A program made the position numbers and the translations under genes. Below, one piece after another: positions 41,285 to 49,816 of a stretch of DNA of 64,000 nucleotides. Each line of letters starts with the position of its first letter. The first letter of the stretch is position 1. Source of the stretch: Epsilonproteobacteria bacterium tcs-49 (lineage in GTDB: Bacteria > Campylobacterota > Campylobacteria > Campylobacterales > Sulfurovaceae); NCBI GenBank assembly GCA_002049495.1, contig LLYS01000005.1, positions 124,001 to 188,000 of the forward strand. The letters are read 5' to 3'. The notes beneath the pieces are model-generated. The model did not search any database. It saw only the letters and a program-made list of their open reading frames with translations, and was not told where the DNA came from.

Positions 41285-41870
41285 GACAAAAGAACTACTG
41301 CTTTATATGATAGATGATTGTAGCTTTTTGCACAAGTATGTTTTAGTAGGTGGAAGTGCGTTGACATTGCACATCTGCCACCGTAAAAGTGAAGATTTAG
41401 ACTTTTTTACATACGATGATAGTTTTGACAAAAAAGAGATTCTGGAGTTTATAAAAAGTTTTGAGACCAAAGAGATCATCAATCAGACTGATGAACAGAT
41501 AGATTTACTGCTTGATGGTGTAAAAGTAACTTTTTTTAATGCAAACTGGGGTTTTTTAAAGCCAAATAAAATAGAACAGTTTAATTTAGCTTCCATCGAA
41601 CAAATAGCAGCTATGAAAGTCAATGTGCTTTTTTTAAGAGCGAAATTTAGAGACTATTATGATCTTTATTTTTTGGCAAAAAAATGTATGAGCTTAAGAG
41701 ATATTTTTAAGTCAAGCCAGCCTATCGTAGAAGGAGTTACTTTTAAACTGTTTGCCGTTGCTTTGATTTATATAGATGATATCGAAGATGATGATATAAG
41801 CTATCTACAGCCAAAAGAACAAGTAAAAAAAGAAGAGATAAGAGACTTTTTTCAACAAAGATTAAATTGA
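41247..41870 (+). CDS. AbiEii/AbiGii-type nucleotidyltransferase toxin
   Basis: A 207-residue nucleotidyltransferase-fold protein. VGGSALTLHICHRKSEDLDF near residue 31 holds the GGS...DxD active site; KVTFFNANWGF and AAMKVNVLFLRAKFRDYYDL follow, typical of the family. Such toxins modify nucleotides or tRNA and block growth or phage propagation, held in check by a cognate antitoxin. Start 41247 has an excellent GGAGG; it overlaps the transposase gene by 38 bases, whose C-terminal domain may be the antitoxin. Confidence 0.82.
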   Translation: MKDLKNLKCLLPKTKELLLYMIDDCSFLHKYVLVGGSALTLHICHRKSEDLDFFTYDDSFDKKEILEFIKSFETKEIINQTDEQIDLLLDGVKVTFFNANWGFLKPNKIEQFNLASIEQIAAMKVNVLFLRAKFRDYYDLYFLAKKCMSLRDIFKSSQPIVEGVTFKLFAVALIYIDDIEDDDISYLQPKEQVKKEEIRDFFQQRLN

Positions 41871-41886
41871 ATTTTTGGATTGTTTA

Positions 41887-42693
41887 TCAAAACGCATACA
41901 ACCCCTCCAGTACGATCCGGGGCTTGTCCCCCAGATAGAGCAGTTCGCAGCTTTGCTGCTTTTCAAAGGCGTATTTGTCGTACAGCTCCTCGATCTCGCC
42001 CACGCCTTTGGGGCTGAAAGCCACGATCTTTTTGAGCCCCCGGTAGTGCAGCAGCCCCCTTAGCAGCCGCTCGGCGTCCATGAAGCTGTCCTGGTACATC
42101 ACCCACGGCCCCAGCCGAATCCCCCCGCCGATAGCGCAGGAGTGCTGATAGCCCAGATCGGTGGAAAGATACAGCGACGTATTGCGCTCAAGCACCTCTT
42201 GCAAAAACTCGTTTCTGTGCGAACCGAAGATGGAGCGATCCAGATTTTGCAGAATCTGGCGGTAGTTTTCATTGTTGATACTTTTCTCATGGGCGGGGGT
42301 GAAGTTAAAAGCGATCGCTTTGCCCTTGTAAAAGCGCTTGTCAAAGGCCGCGTAGCTTGCAAACCCCTGCGCCTCAAAGATCGCTTTCTCCTTCCCCTGC
42401 GCCATAAACAGCACCGGCTTATCTGAGGGCAGCAGGTTTGTCAGCAGCAGCTGCAAAAGGCGCCCGGGGGTATCTTCATCACCGCTTGGGAAGACGAAGG
42501 TGTGGATCAGGACGTAGCGCTGCATCGTCGTCGCGGCGATGACGCCTTTGAGCGCGGACTCCCCGTCGTACGCCCCGTAGCAAAGGTCGGGCTCGTATTC
42601 TCTGGAGTGCAGCAGCATCTGCGTATCCACGCCGCTGTTTTCCCACCCTTTGACCTGCTGCTCAAAGCCGTCTCGTATCCAGCCTACGAACAT
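41887..42693 (-). CDS. GNAT-like acetyltransferase in the nifBV operon
   Basis: A 268-residue protein with two GNAT-type halves: residues 1-135 (YGAYDGESALKGVIAATTMQ, FMAQGKEKAIFEAQGF) and 140-268 (AIGGGIRLGPWVMYQDSFMD, IEELYDKYAFEKQQSC). The second half resembles the YitI/YitJ-type acetyltransferase domain. Its start overlaps the nifV stop by 10 bases, so it is translated together with nifV. Substrate unknown; position implies service to nitrogen fixation or homocitrate-related metabolism. Confidence 0.65.
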   Translation of the reverse strand: MFVGWIRDGFEQQVKGWENSGVDTQMLLHSREYEPDLCYGAYDGESALKGVIAATTMQRYVLIHTFVFPSGDEDTPGRLLQLLLTNLLPSDKPVLFMAQGKEKAIFEAQGFASYAAFDKRFYKGKAIAFNFTPAHEKSINNENYRQILQNLDRSIFGSHRNEFLQEVLERNTSLYLSTDLGYQHSCAIGGGIRLGPWVMYQDSFMDAERLLRGLLHYRGLKKIVAFSPKGVGEIEELYDKYAFEKQQSCELLYLGDKPRIVLEGLYAF

Positions 42694-43772
42694 TTGTACA
42701 ACTCTTCCAACTCCATGGGCTGCAGGACCCGTTTGCGGTTGGTCACGATATCGCGTATCTTTGGCAGCAGCGCTTTGAGCTTTTTAGCCGTGGGGGTGAT
42801 CCCCAGCGTTTGCAGGTGGTACTGCAGGGTCGAAGACCCCGAGTGCTTGCCGATGGGGAAAAACCGCTCCAACCCCACCTCTTCGGGTTCAAACGCTTCA
42901 TAGGCACTCCTGTCTTTGACCAGCCCGTTGACGTGGATACCCGATTCGTGGTAAAAGATATGCTTGCCCACGATGGTGTAGTTCGCCGCCGCGGCGACCG
43001 TGCCCACAAGATGCCGTATCTTTTTGGCGTCAACTTTTCGGCTGTCATCACTGAGATGCGTCAGCGCCATGAGAATCTGCTCAAAGCTGGCGTTCCCCGC
43101 GCGCTCGCCCAGCCCCACGACGGTGGTGTTGACGCTTTTTGCCCCCGCTTCGATACCCGCCACGGCGTTTGCGGTGGCCATACCGAAGTCGTTGTGGGTG
43201 TGCATCTCGATATCCAGCGTAGCGCTTTGGACCAGTTCACCGACAATGGCGTGGGTTTTCATCGGCGTCAGTATCCCCACCGTGTCGCAGTAGCGAAAGC
43301 GCTGCGCGCCACACTCCGTGCCCAAAGCCGTCACCTCTTTCAAAAACTGCGTATCGGCCCGGCTGGCGTCCTCGCCGCCAATGCACACGTACAGCCCTTC
43401 GCGCTTGGCCGCACAAACCACCTCCTCAAGCGTGCTTAGCATCCTTGCTTTGTCGCCGCCGAATTTCACTCCCAGCAAAATATCCGATACCGGTACGGAG
43501 AGGTCTACCGCCTGTACGCCGCATTTTAGCGAACTTTCCAAATCCTTCATCGTCGCGCGGTTCCACGTCATCACCCTGGCGCTTAGTCCCAGAGACAGGA
43601 TCTCTTTGATATCGGCTCGCTCCTTTTTGCCCATAGCGGGGATCCCCACCTCAAGCTCATCGGCGCCCGCGTCGCAAAGCGCTTTGGCGATTTCGATCTT
43701 TTCTTTGGTGTTAAACGCTACAAACGGGGCTTGTTCTCCGTCTCGAAGCGTTGTATCGTTTATACAAACCAT
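42684..43772 (-). CDS. nifV: Homocitrate synthase NifV
   Basis: A 362-residue enzyme of the DRE-TIM metallolyase family. INDTTLRDGEQAP near residue 4 carries the metal and catalytic residues; EMHTHNDFGMATANAVAGI near 190 gives the metal-binding HxH; GAKSVNTTVVGLGERAGNA near 212 the signature loop; FYHESGIHVNGL the late His. It makes homocitrate from acetyl-CoA and 2-oxoglutarate for FeMo-co. It starts 4 bases after the nifB stop. Confidence 0.93.
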   Translation of the reverse strand: MVCINDTTLRDGEQAPFVAFNTKEKIEIAKALCDAGADELEVGIPAMGKKERADIKEILSLGLSARVMTWNRATMKDLESSLKCGVQAVDLSVPVSDILLGVKFGGDKARMLSTLEEVVCAAKREGLYVCIGGEDASRADTQFLKEVTALGTECGAQRFRYCDTVGILTPMKTHAIVGELVQSATLDIEMHTHNDFGMATANAVAGIEAGAKSVNTTVVGLGERAGNASFEQILMALTHLSDDSRKVDAKKIRHLVGTVAAAANYTIVGKHIFYHESGIHVNGLVKDRSAYEAFEPEEVGLERFFPIGKHSGSSTLQYHLQTLGITPTAKKLKALLPKIRDIVTNRKRVLQPMELEELYKCS

Positions 43773-43776
43773 GATG

Positions 43777-45180
43777 TTACCCTATAGCTACTTTCTTGCC
43801 GAAATGTTTTTTGACCGCTTCGAAAACGCTCGTTTCGATGGGCTGTTGGGCATAGCTTTCATCGCACAGCAGATCGATCTGGCTAAGCTCCTCCATGGGG
43901 CAGTCGCCGATCTTTTCCGTTAACAGCAGATCGCAATCTTTGAGTGTTTGCTTGATATGTTCGATGGGATTGCTGCCGTCGCAATTCTCCTCGCCGCTGC
44001 AGTAGGGGTCTTCGATCTTGCGGTGCATCACAAATTCGATGCCGCTGTCGTTGGCGCGGTAGATCAAAAACTCCGTGGCGCTGCCAAAGTGGGTGTTGAT
44101 CAGCCCGCCGCCCGCGGTGGTCACCGCTACGAACCTGCTTTGCCCCTCCTGTATCGCGCTTACGCGCTCGTTGGCTTTGGCCAAGGCTTCTTGCCACTGC
44201 TGGATATTGGCGTGGGTTTGCTGCCGCCCTTTCAGGTCGTATATGGTTTCAAGCTCATCAAAGCTAAGCGGTGCGAAGCGCTCTTTGGTAAATTCGTCGC
44301 TTCTGTCCTCGCCCAGCAGCCCCACGGCATCAGCCCGGCACTGGCGGCAGTGTTTCATCAGGTTCATATCCATACCGCACGCTTCCTGCGCGGCCATCAC
44401 GTCCTCGTCGCTGGCACTGGGGACACCCTCAAGCCCGAACTTCGTCCCGTGAGAAGGATCGCTGATAAGGGGCATGATGTTGTGCAAAAACACGTTCATT
44501 TCTTTAAGTTTTTTGGAAACCTTTGCGAGGTGGTGTTCATTGACCCCTGGAATCAGTACGCTGTTTGCTTTAACGAGAATCCCGTTTTCTACGAGGAGTT
44601 TGATCCCCTCCAGCTGCTTTTGCAGCAAGATCTTGGCACCCTCTTTGCCCTTGACCTTTTTATGGTTGTAGTGTACCCACGGATAGATTTTTGATCCGAT
44701 CTCTCCGGTTTCGTCCACGCTGTTGATGGTGACGGTGACGTGATCGATGTTGTATTTTTTGATCTTGTCGATATGTTCGGCGATTTTTAAGCCGTTGGTC
44801 GAAAGACACAGCTTCAAATCCGGCGCGTATTTTTGCAGCATGGCAAAGGTATCAAAGGTCTTTTTGGGATTTGCCAGCGCGTCCCCCGGACCCGCGATGC
44901 CCACGACGCTGAGCTGCTTGATCTCGCCGCCGACGTAGAGGACCTTTTTGACCGCCTCTTCGGGGCTGAGTTTGGTGCTGGTCACGCCCGGACGGCTTTC
45001 GTTGGAGCAGTCGTATTTTCTGTTACAGTAGTTACACTGTATGTTACACGCGGGCGCTACGGCCACGTGTATACGGGCATAGTGCTGGTGCGCCTGCTGG
45101 CTGTAGCAGGGGTGGTTGTTGATTTTATCCATTACCGATTGTTCTAAATCGTTTGTTTGCGGTGTACATGAACAAGACAT
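43777..45180 (-). CDS. nifB: NifB, radical SAM FeMo-cofactor core synthase
   Basis: A 467-residue enzyme. The radical SAM cluster motif is CNIQCNYCNRKYDC near residue 39; GIAGPGDALANP, CLSTNGLKI and HCRQCRADAVGLLGED near 280 are typical. The C-terminal 110 residues form a NifX-like domain (TTAGGGLINTHFGSATEF) ending with a Cys-containing segment. NifB makes NifB-co, the 8Fe-9S-C core of the cofactor. AAGGAAA precedes the ATG, behind a sigma-54 promoter. First gene of nifB-nifV-GNAT. Confidence 0.97.
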   Translation of the reverse strand: MSCSCTPQTNDLEQSVMDKINNHPCYSQQAHQHYARIHVAVAPACNIQCNYCNRKYDCSNESRPGVTSTKLSPEEAVKKVLYVGGEIKQLSVVGIAGPGDALANPKKTFDTFAMLQKYAPDLKLCLSTNGLKIAEHIDKIKKYNIDHVTVTINSVDETGEIGSKIYPWVHYNHKKVKGKEGAKILLQKQLEGIKLLVENGILVKANSVLIPGVNEHHLAKVSKKLKEMNVFLHNIMPLISDPSHGTKFGLEGVPSASDEDVMAAQEACGMDMNLMKHCRQCRADAVGLLGEDRSDEFTKERFAPLSFDELETIYDLKGRQQTHANIQQWQEALAKANERVSAIQEGQSRFVAVTTAGGGLINTHFGSATEFLIYRANDSGIEFVMHRKIEDPYCSGEENCDGSNPIEHIKQTLKDCDLLLTEKIGDCPMEELSQIDLLCDESYAQQPIETSVFEAVKKHFGKKVAIG

Positions 45181-45213
45181 AATGTTTCCTTCATTTTTAT
45201 CTTGTTCACTACT

Positions 45214-45230
45214 TTACAGATAGTGTTCCT
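45214..45230 (-). promoter_or_regulatory. Sigma-54 promoter of nifB
   Basis: Minus strand AGGAACACTATCTGTAA: -24 AGGAACA, CTAT, -12 CTGTA, GG-GT spacing 10. Predicted transcript start is near 45204, giving a leader of about 25 bases to nifB. It almost copies the nifX promoter (AGGAACACTACATGTAA). Confidence 0.72.
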
Positions 45231-45244
45231 TTGCCTTGAGGGGG

Positions 45245-46027
45245 TTATTTGATCACGTAGCCCAGCGCCTTGTCGCCGCAGTTTTCCACGCACTTGCCGC
45301 ACAGGGTGCAATCGCCGCTTTTCAAAACGCCACTTTCTTTGGCGACGGGGCTGAGGCTGTGGGGTTCGGGGCAGACGCTTTTGCACTCCATACATTCGCT
45401 ACATTTTTGTTTGTCGTAAAAGATACGTACGTAATTGTACTTCCCGATCAGAGAATACAGCGCCCCCAGCGGGCAGAGGTGGCCGCACCAGCCGTTTTTG
45501 ACAAAAAAGGTATCGAGCACGAAGATCGCGGCGACGATCGCCAACGCAAACCCGGCGCCAAAGACCACCGAGCGGGTCAAAACGGCGATGGGGCTGATCA
45601 GTTCAAAAGCGGTGGTCGCGGTGACGAAGGAGAGCAGCAACGCCAAAGCCAGCATGCCAAAACGGCTCTTTTTGGAAATCCGTATATCCCATGTGCGGTT
45701 TTTAAACACCCGTCTGCGCACAAAAAGCGCGGCTTCGCTGACCATATTCATGGGACAGACCCAGCTGCAAAACGCCCTGCCCCCGGCAAAAAAATAAAAA
45801 AAGAAAACCAGCATCGCCCCCACGGCCAGATCGGCCGCCACGACGATCCCGGCAAAAAACATCTGCGCCACCGCCAGCGGGTCGGCAAGGGGGATAACGC
45901 CGAAAACTTTGGAACTGCTCAAGGTCCCGCTAAGCACTTCCCAGCCCCAGGCGTTGGCTCCGAAATACAGCAGCAAGATTCCCAGTTGGACACCTCTTCG
46001 CAGCAGCAGGATTCTGTATTTAGCCAA
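45245..46027 (-). CDS. napH: NapH-type membrane ferredoxin (quinol dehydrogenase subunit)
   Basis: A 260-residue protein with four membrane segments (about 8-24, 58-80, 122-142, 152-172), Cys motifs CSWVCP and CGHLCPLG facing the membrane edge, and two C-terminal [4Fe-4S] motifs CSECMECKSVCPE and CTLCGKCVENCG. NapGH passes electrons from the quinol pool to periplasmic reductases. Here no napA or napB is nearby; the pair sits directly upstream of nifB. Overlaps napG by 8 bases. Confidence 0.85.
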   Translation of the reverse strand: MAKYRILLLRRGVQLGILLLYFGANAWGWEVLSGTLSSSKVFGVIPLADPLAVAQMFFAGIVVAADLAVGAMLVFFFYFFAGGRAFCSWVCPMNMVSEAALFVRRRVFKNRTWDIRISKKSRFGMLALALLLSFVTATTAFELISPIAVLTRSVVFGAGFALAIVAAIFVLDTFFVKNGWCGHLCPLGALYSLIGKYNYVRIFYDKQKCSECMECKSVCPEPHSLSPVAKESGVLKSGDCTLCGKCVENCGDKALGYVIK

Positions 46028-46649
46028 ACATCACCTCTTGAAACAGGGATTTGGTTTTTTCGGGTCTGTTGGAAGCGGGATAAAGCGTGATCGCCTCAAT
46101 CTCGCCGCAGGCGTGCACACATACCCCGCAGCCGGTGCAGATATCGTGATCCACGGCCGGACGCATCTGCGCTTTGTCTTCGCGCAGTACCACCGCCCCG
46201 TCTACGGGACACATCTCAAAACAGGTGCTGCAGTGGGTCAGACACTTGGCGTAATCCACCTCCACGCGCCCCATTTTGGCTTTGAAGATATCGATCCCCT
46301 CCTCTGTTCGCAGCTGCGCCATATCCAGCGCCCCCGAGGGACACGCAGCGGTACAAAACGCCTCAGGGCACATGTAGCAAGGCTGTTTTTTCGCATCGAT
46401 ATAGGGCGTGCCCAAAAGCTTTTGCTCGGCGATATCGGCAAGGGCGATGGAGTCGTAGGGGCACGCTTCGACGCAGTGGCCGCACTTGATGCACGTGGCG
46501 GCAAACTGCTCCTCGCTGATCGCTCCGGGAGGTCGCAATACGGGAGGATTGGCACGGGCACTTTCTAGGTAGATGCCCCACCCGCTGCCAAAAGCCGCGA
46601 CAATGAAAAAGGATTTTACGGACTTTGTCAGGAATTGACGTCGTTTCAC
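46020..46649 (-). CDS. napG: NapG-type periplasmic ferredoxin
   Basis: A 209-residue protein with a Tat-like signal (MKRRQFLTKSVKSFF) and four [4Fe-4S] motifs: CIKCGHCVEACP, CYMCPEAFCTAACP, CLTHCSTCFEMCP and CTGCGVCVHACG. It is the periplasmic partner of NapH. The pair may work with nitrate reductase genes elsewhere or in another quinol-linked route. Confidence 0.87.
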   Translation of the reverse strand: MKRRQFLTKSVKSFFIVAAFGSGWGIYLESARANPPVLRPPGAISEEQFAATCIKCGHCVEACPYDSIALADIAEQKLLGTPYIDAKKQPCYMCPEAFCTAACPSGALDMAQLRTEEGIDIFKAKMGRVEVDYAKCLTHCSTCFEMCPVDGAVVLREDKAQMRPAVDHDICTGCGVCVHACGEIEAITLYPASNRPEKTKSLFQEVMFG

Positions 46650-46705
46650 CCCGCCCCTTTGATAAAGAAGTCTAATAGCTCAATCATACCAATAAAGGGA
46701 TTAAG

Positions 46706-47401
46706 ATGGGAAAAAATATTTTGATTACAGGTGTGAGTTCAGGTTTGGGTGAAGCTTTGGTGCGCCACTACCTTGACAAGGGCTTTTGCGTCTACGGTAC
46801 CGGCCGGCACAAACCCCAAATCGAAGATGCAAATTTCCACTTTCACCCCTGTGACTTAAGCGATACCAAACAGATACAAACGACCCTTACCCCCTTTTTG
46901 CTGGGGGTTGAAAGCCTGCACACGGTTATTTTAAACGCAGGTATGCTCGGGGAGGTGGTTGCGCCTTTTCAGATGCCCCTTGCCGAATTTAAAGCGGTGT
47001 TTGAACTCAACGTGTGGGCAAACAAGGAGATCCTTGATCTGCTGCACGCGCAAAACTTTGCTCCCTACACCCTTTTAGCCATCTCTTCGGGCGCGGCGAA
47101 AAACGGTTCCAAAGGCTGGGCGGCGTACTCCGTGTCAAAAGCGGGGTTGAATATGCTTGTCAAAAGCTACGCCCACTACTTTCCCGGGACAAAAATGATC
47201 GCTCTGGCTCCGGGGGTGATCAAAACCCCGATGGTGGAGTATATCATCAACGACGTCGATGAGCAAAGCTTCCCCTCCGCTGCGCGGCTGAAGGAGGGGT
47301 ATATCCAATCCCCCAAAGAGGCGGCGAAAAATATTTACAACTTTACGCTTGAAGCGGACGCTTTTGAAAGCGGCAGTTTCGTCGATATCCGGCAGTTGTA
47401 A
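46706..47401 (+). CDS. Short-chain dehydrogenase/reductase
   Basis: A 231-residue SDR. NAD(P)-binding ITGVSSGLGEAL at residues 7-18, NAG in VILNAGMLGE, catalytic Ser in AISSGAAKNGS and YSVSK near residue 143. Small classic SDR, substrate unknown. It converges with the histidine kinase gene, leaving 2 bases between stops. RBS AAAGGGA. Confidence 0.88.
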   Translation: MGKNILITGVSSGLGEALVRHYLDKGFCVYGTGRHKPQIEDANFHFHPCDLSDTKQIQTTLTPFLLGVESLHTVILNAGMLGEVVAPFQMPLAEFKAVFELNVWANKEILDLLHAQNFAPYTLLAISSGAAKNGSKGWAAYSVSKAGLNMLVKSYAHYFPGTKMIALAPGVIKTPMVEYIINDVDEQSFPSAARLKEGYIQSPKEAAKNIYNFTLEADAFESGSFVDIRQL

Positions 47402-47403
47402 TT

Positions 47404-49389
47404 TCAGGGTCTGTGGCGCTTGAGCTTGATCTCAAAATGCGCGCCGCCGTCGTTGTAAGCGTTGATCGAACCGTTTTGCTGCTCGATGATCTGCTTGGCG
47501 ACGTTGAGCCCGATCCCCATCCCCTTGTTCTCCTTGTTACTCTCAAAGGGTTCGAAAATCTTATCCATGATACTTTCATCAATCCCGCCCGCGTTATCGC
47601 TGATACGGACGTAGACGTTGAGTTCATCCTGGTCGATGTTGACTTCCAGACGCCGCTTTTCATAGGGTTCGACCTGTACGAGCTCATCTAAAGCGTTGTT
47701 TAAGATGATCACCCACACCTGCTCCAGCCGCTGGGGCTGGGCATAGGAGAAGAAACTGTACTCCTCCCTGTCCATGCCGATCGCAAACTCTTTACCGTTG
47801 ATATAGGTTCTGGCGATATGCTTGGAGCGGTTGTGCAGCATGGTCAGCGACGTAATCATCGTCGCGTAGATATTGGTAACGACCTTCTCCTCCTTGGTTT
47901 TTTGCGACATTTCGCGCATATTGTCGATGATGTTGGAGATGCGCTCAATCCCCTCCTTGATCGGGCCCAGCTGCTCATGTACCGTCTCTTTCAGCGACGG
48001 ATCCTCGATATCGTCCAGATCCAGTTCGAGCAGTTCAAAGTTACCCTTAATATAGGTAAGCGGGGTATTGATCTCGTGGGTGATCCCCGCGGCAAGCTGG
48101 CCGATGGCGGTAAATTTGGCGTTTCGCACCTGCTCCTCCTGGTGATAGCGCTCTTTTTGCGTATTTTTCGCCACCTCTTTGGCCACCTGCTCCTTGAGGT
48201 TTTCGTTCAGGTAGGTCAACTGCTCGTTTTGGCGTTCGATGAGCTGCTTGGATTTGATCTTATTGGTGATATCGCGCACGCTCCAGAAGATGTTTTCGTT
48301 TTTGAGCCGCTCGTGGTCGGCAAACTTTGAAGCGGTCACCTCCGCCCAAAACTCCTCTCCGTCTTTTTTATTCATGGCAAATACGGCGGTAAACTCCCTT
48401 TTTTTCGCAAGCTTCTCCTTTACTCTGTCGCAAAAGTTTTCATATTTTTCCCGCGAATCAAACAAAACCCTGATATTTTGATTTTTCAACTCTCTCTTCT
48501 CATACCCCATAATAGCCCGCAGCTTGGGGTTGGCTTTCAAGATCCTGTTTTCCCGGTCGGTGATGAAAAAACCGATCGCCGCTTTTTTAAAGTAGGTTTG
48601 GGATTTTTTCAGCGAATTTTTGAGTTTGAGTTTATCTTTGATGAAGTTGATCACCACCACCACGTTCTGGCCGTCGGGGAGCAGGTTCAGATGCAGCTCC
48701 ACGGGGATGGTTCTTCTGCTTTGTCTGTTTCGGCACGATTGCAGGAAATCCAACCGTTTAAAGTACAGATAACCTTCCCGGTGCAACGCGCTCATCCGCT
48801 CCTCAAAGAAGCCCCGCTCCTCCCGCAGCAGCAGATCCTGGATCTTGAGGGTATTGACATCCTTATCCTCCAAACAGGAAAAGCGTTTTTTAAAATACTG
48901 ATTAACGCTTTTAAAGTAGCCGTTGATATGGATCGTAGCGATGGCGGAGTTGGAGTTGTCCAAAATGGCGCTGACGGTATTGACCTGCTCATACAGATCA
49001 CGGTTGCTTTGATCAAGCAGCTTTTTATCGGTGATATCTTCCCGTACGCCGAAGTATCCCTTGATTTTGCCGCTTTGCTCCTCATAGACCGGTTCGATGC
49101 GCGCGTGGACCCAGTAGGTGGCTCCGCTTTTTTTGCGGTTTTGCACCTCCCCTTCCCATACTTTGCCGCTTCTGATGGTTTTCCACATCTGCTTAAAAGC
49201 GTCTTTGGGCATCTCGGGGTGACGAACAATACTGTGGGGCGCTCCGATCAGCTCCTCTTTGCTGTATCCGGAAATTTTACTAAAAGCGTAGCTTGCTTCG
49301 GTGATAATCCCCCTGGTGTCCGTAGCGGAGTAGATGACATATTTATCTAAAAGTTCGCTTTGGCGAAGCTCTGTAGCCTTATCTTTCAT
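47404..49389 (-). CDS. PAS-domain sensor histidine kinase
   Basis: A 661-residue cytoplasmic kinase. An N-terminal PAS (about 20-125, Aer-like: RGIITEASYAFSKISGYSKE), two more PAS-like domains (about 135-260 and 265-390), a coiled coil (about 390-430), phosphoacceptor GITHEINTPLTYIKGN near residue 437, and ATPase motifs VIILNNALDEL, ISDNAGGI and GMGIGLNVAKQI. Aer-type PAS domains often carry FAD and sense redox state. The frameshifted response regulator starts just upstream and is the likely partner. Confidence 0.87.
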   Translation of the reverse strand: MKDKATELRQSELLDKYVIYSATDTRGIITEASYAFSKISGYSKEELIGAPHSIVRHPEMPKDAFKQMWKTIRSGKVWEGEVQNRKKSGATYWVHARIEPVYEEQSGKIKGYFGVREDITDKKLLDQSNRDLYEQVNTVSAILDNSNSAIATIHINGYFKSVNQYFKKRFSCLEDKDVNTLKIQDLLLREERGFFEERMSALHREGYLYFKRLDFLQSCRNRQSRRTIPVELHLNLLPDGQNVVVVINFIKDKLKLKNSLKKSQTYFKKAAIGFFITDRENRILKANPKLRAIMGYEKRELKNQNIRVLFDSREKYENFCDRVKEKLAKKREFTAVFAMNKKDGEEFWAEVTASKFADHERLKNENIFWSVRDITNKIKSKQLIERQNEQLTYLNENLKEQVAKEVAKNTQKERYHQEEQVRNAKFTAIGQLAAGITHEINTPLTYIKGNFELLELDLDDIEDPSLKETVHEQLGPIKEGIERISNIIDNMREMSQKTKEEKVVTNIYATMITSLTMLHNRSKHIARTYINGKEFAIGMDREEYSFFSYAQPQRLEQVWVIILNNALDELVQVEPYEKRRLEVNIDQDELNVYVRISDNAGGIDESIMDKIFEPFESNKENKGMGIGLNVAKQIIEQQNGSINAYNDGGAHFEIKLKRHRP

Positions 49390-49399
49390 TGGACCGATT

Positions 49400-49767
49400 C
49401 TATTTACTCATGACTTCCTGGATCTTTTGCTCAACCTCCTGCAGGGATTTAAAGGGTTTCATAATATAGTATTTCGCCCCTTCCCTGTGGGAATCAAGGA
49501 CTTTATCCAGCGTAGAGTACGCCGTCATCATGATCACTTTCGTATCCTTGTTGCGCTCGTTTAAAATCTTGAGCAGATCCAGCCCGCTCATCTGCGGCAT
49601 CATAATATCCAGCAGTACCGTATCGTAGCTGCTATCGATTGATCTTTCGCCACGACCGGATTGGAGAAGGTGCGCACGCTGTGGCCCTGCTTTTTTAAAA
49701 ACTTTTCCAAAATGTTCAAAATCTCATTTTCATCGTCTACGATCGCTATCTTTAAATTTTTTGCCAT
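49400..49767 (-). pseudogene. CheY-like response regulator with a one-base frameshift
   Basis: ATG at 49767 (after AAAGGAAC) opens a receiver domain: MAKNLKIAIVDDENEILNIL and RTFSNPVVAKD. Near 49640-49650 the frame breaks; the other frame continues with SYDTVLLDIMMPQMSGLDLL (phosphorylatable Asp), IMMTAYST and YYIMKPF, ending at 49400. The full length would be about 122 residues if one missing base were restored. All key residues are present, so a sequencing error or a very recent mutation is likely. It lies 10 bases before the kinase gene. Confidence 0.75.
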
Positions 49768-49816
49768 CTTTGTTCCTTTATAAAGTTTATTCTTCCATGA
49801 AGGGGTTACAACGGGG

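Noticed and set aside
45236-46090. Plus-strand open frame across napH and napG
   Set aside because: Antisense to clear NapGH coding sequence; a product of GC-rich codon structure.
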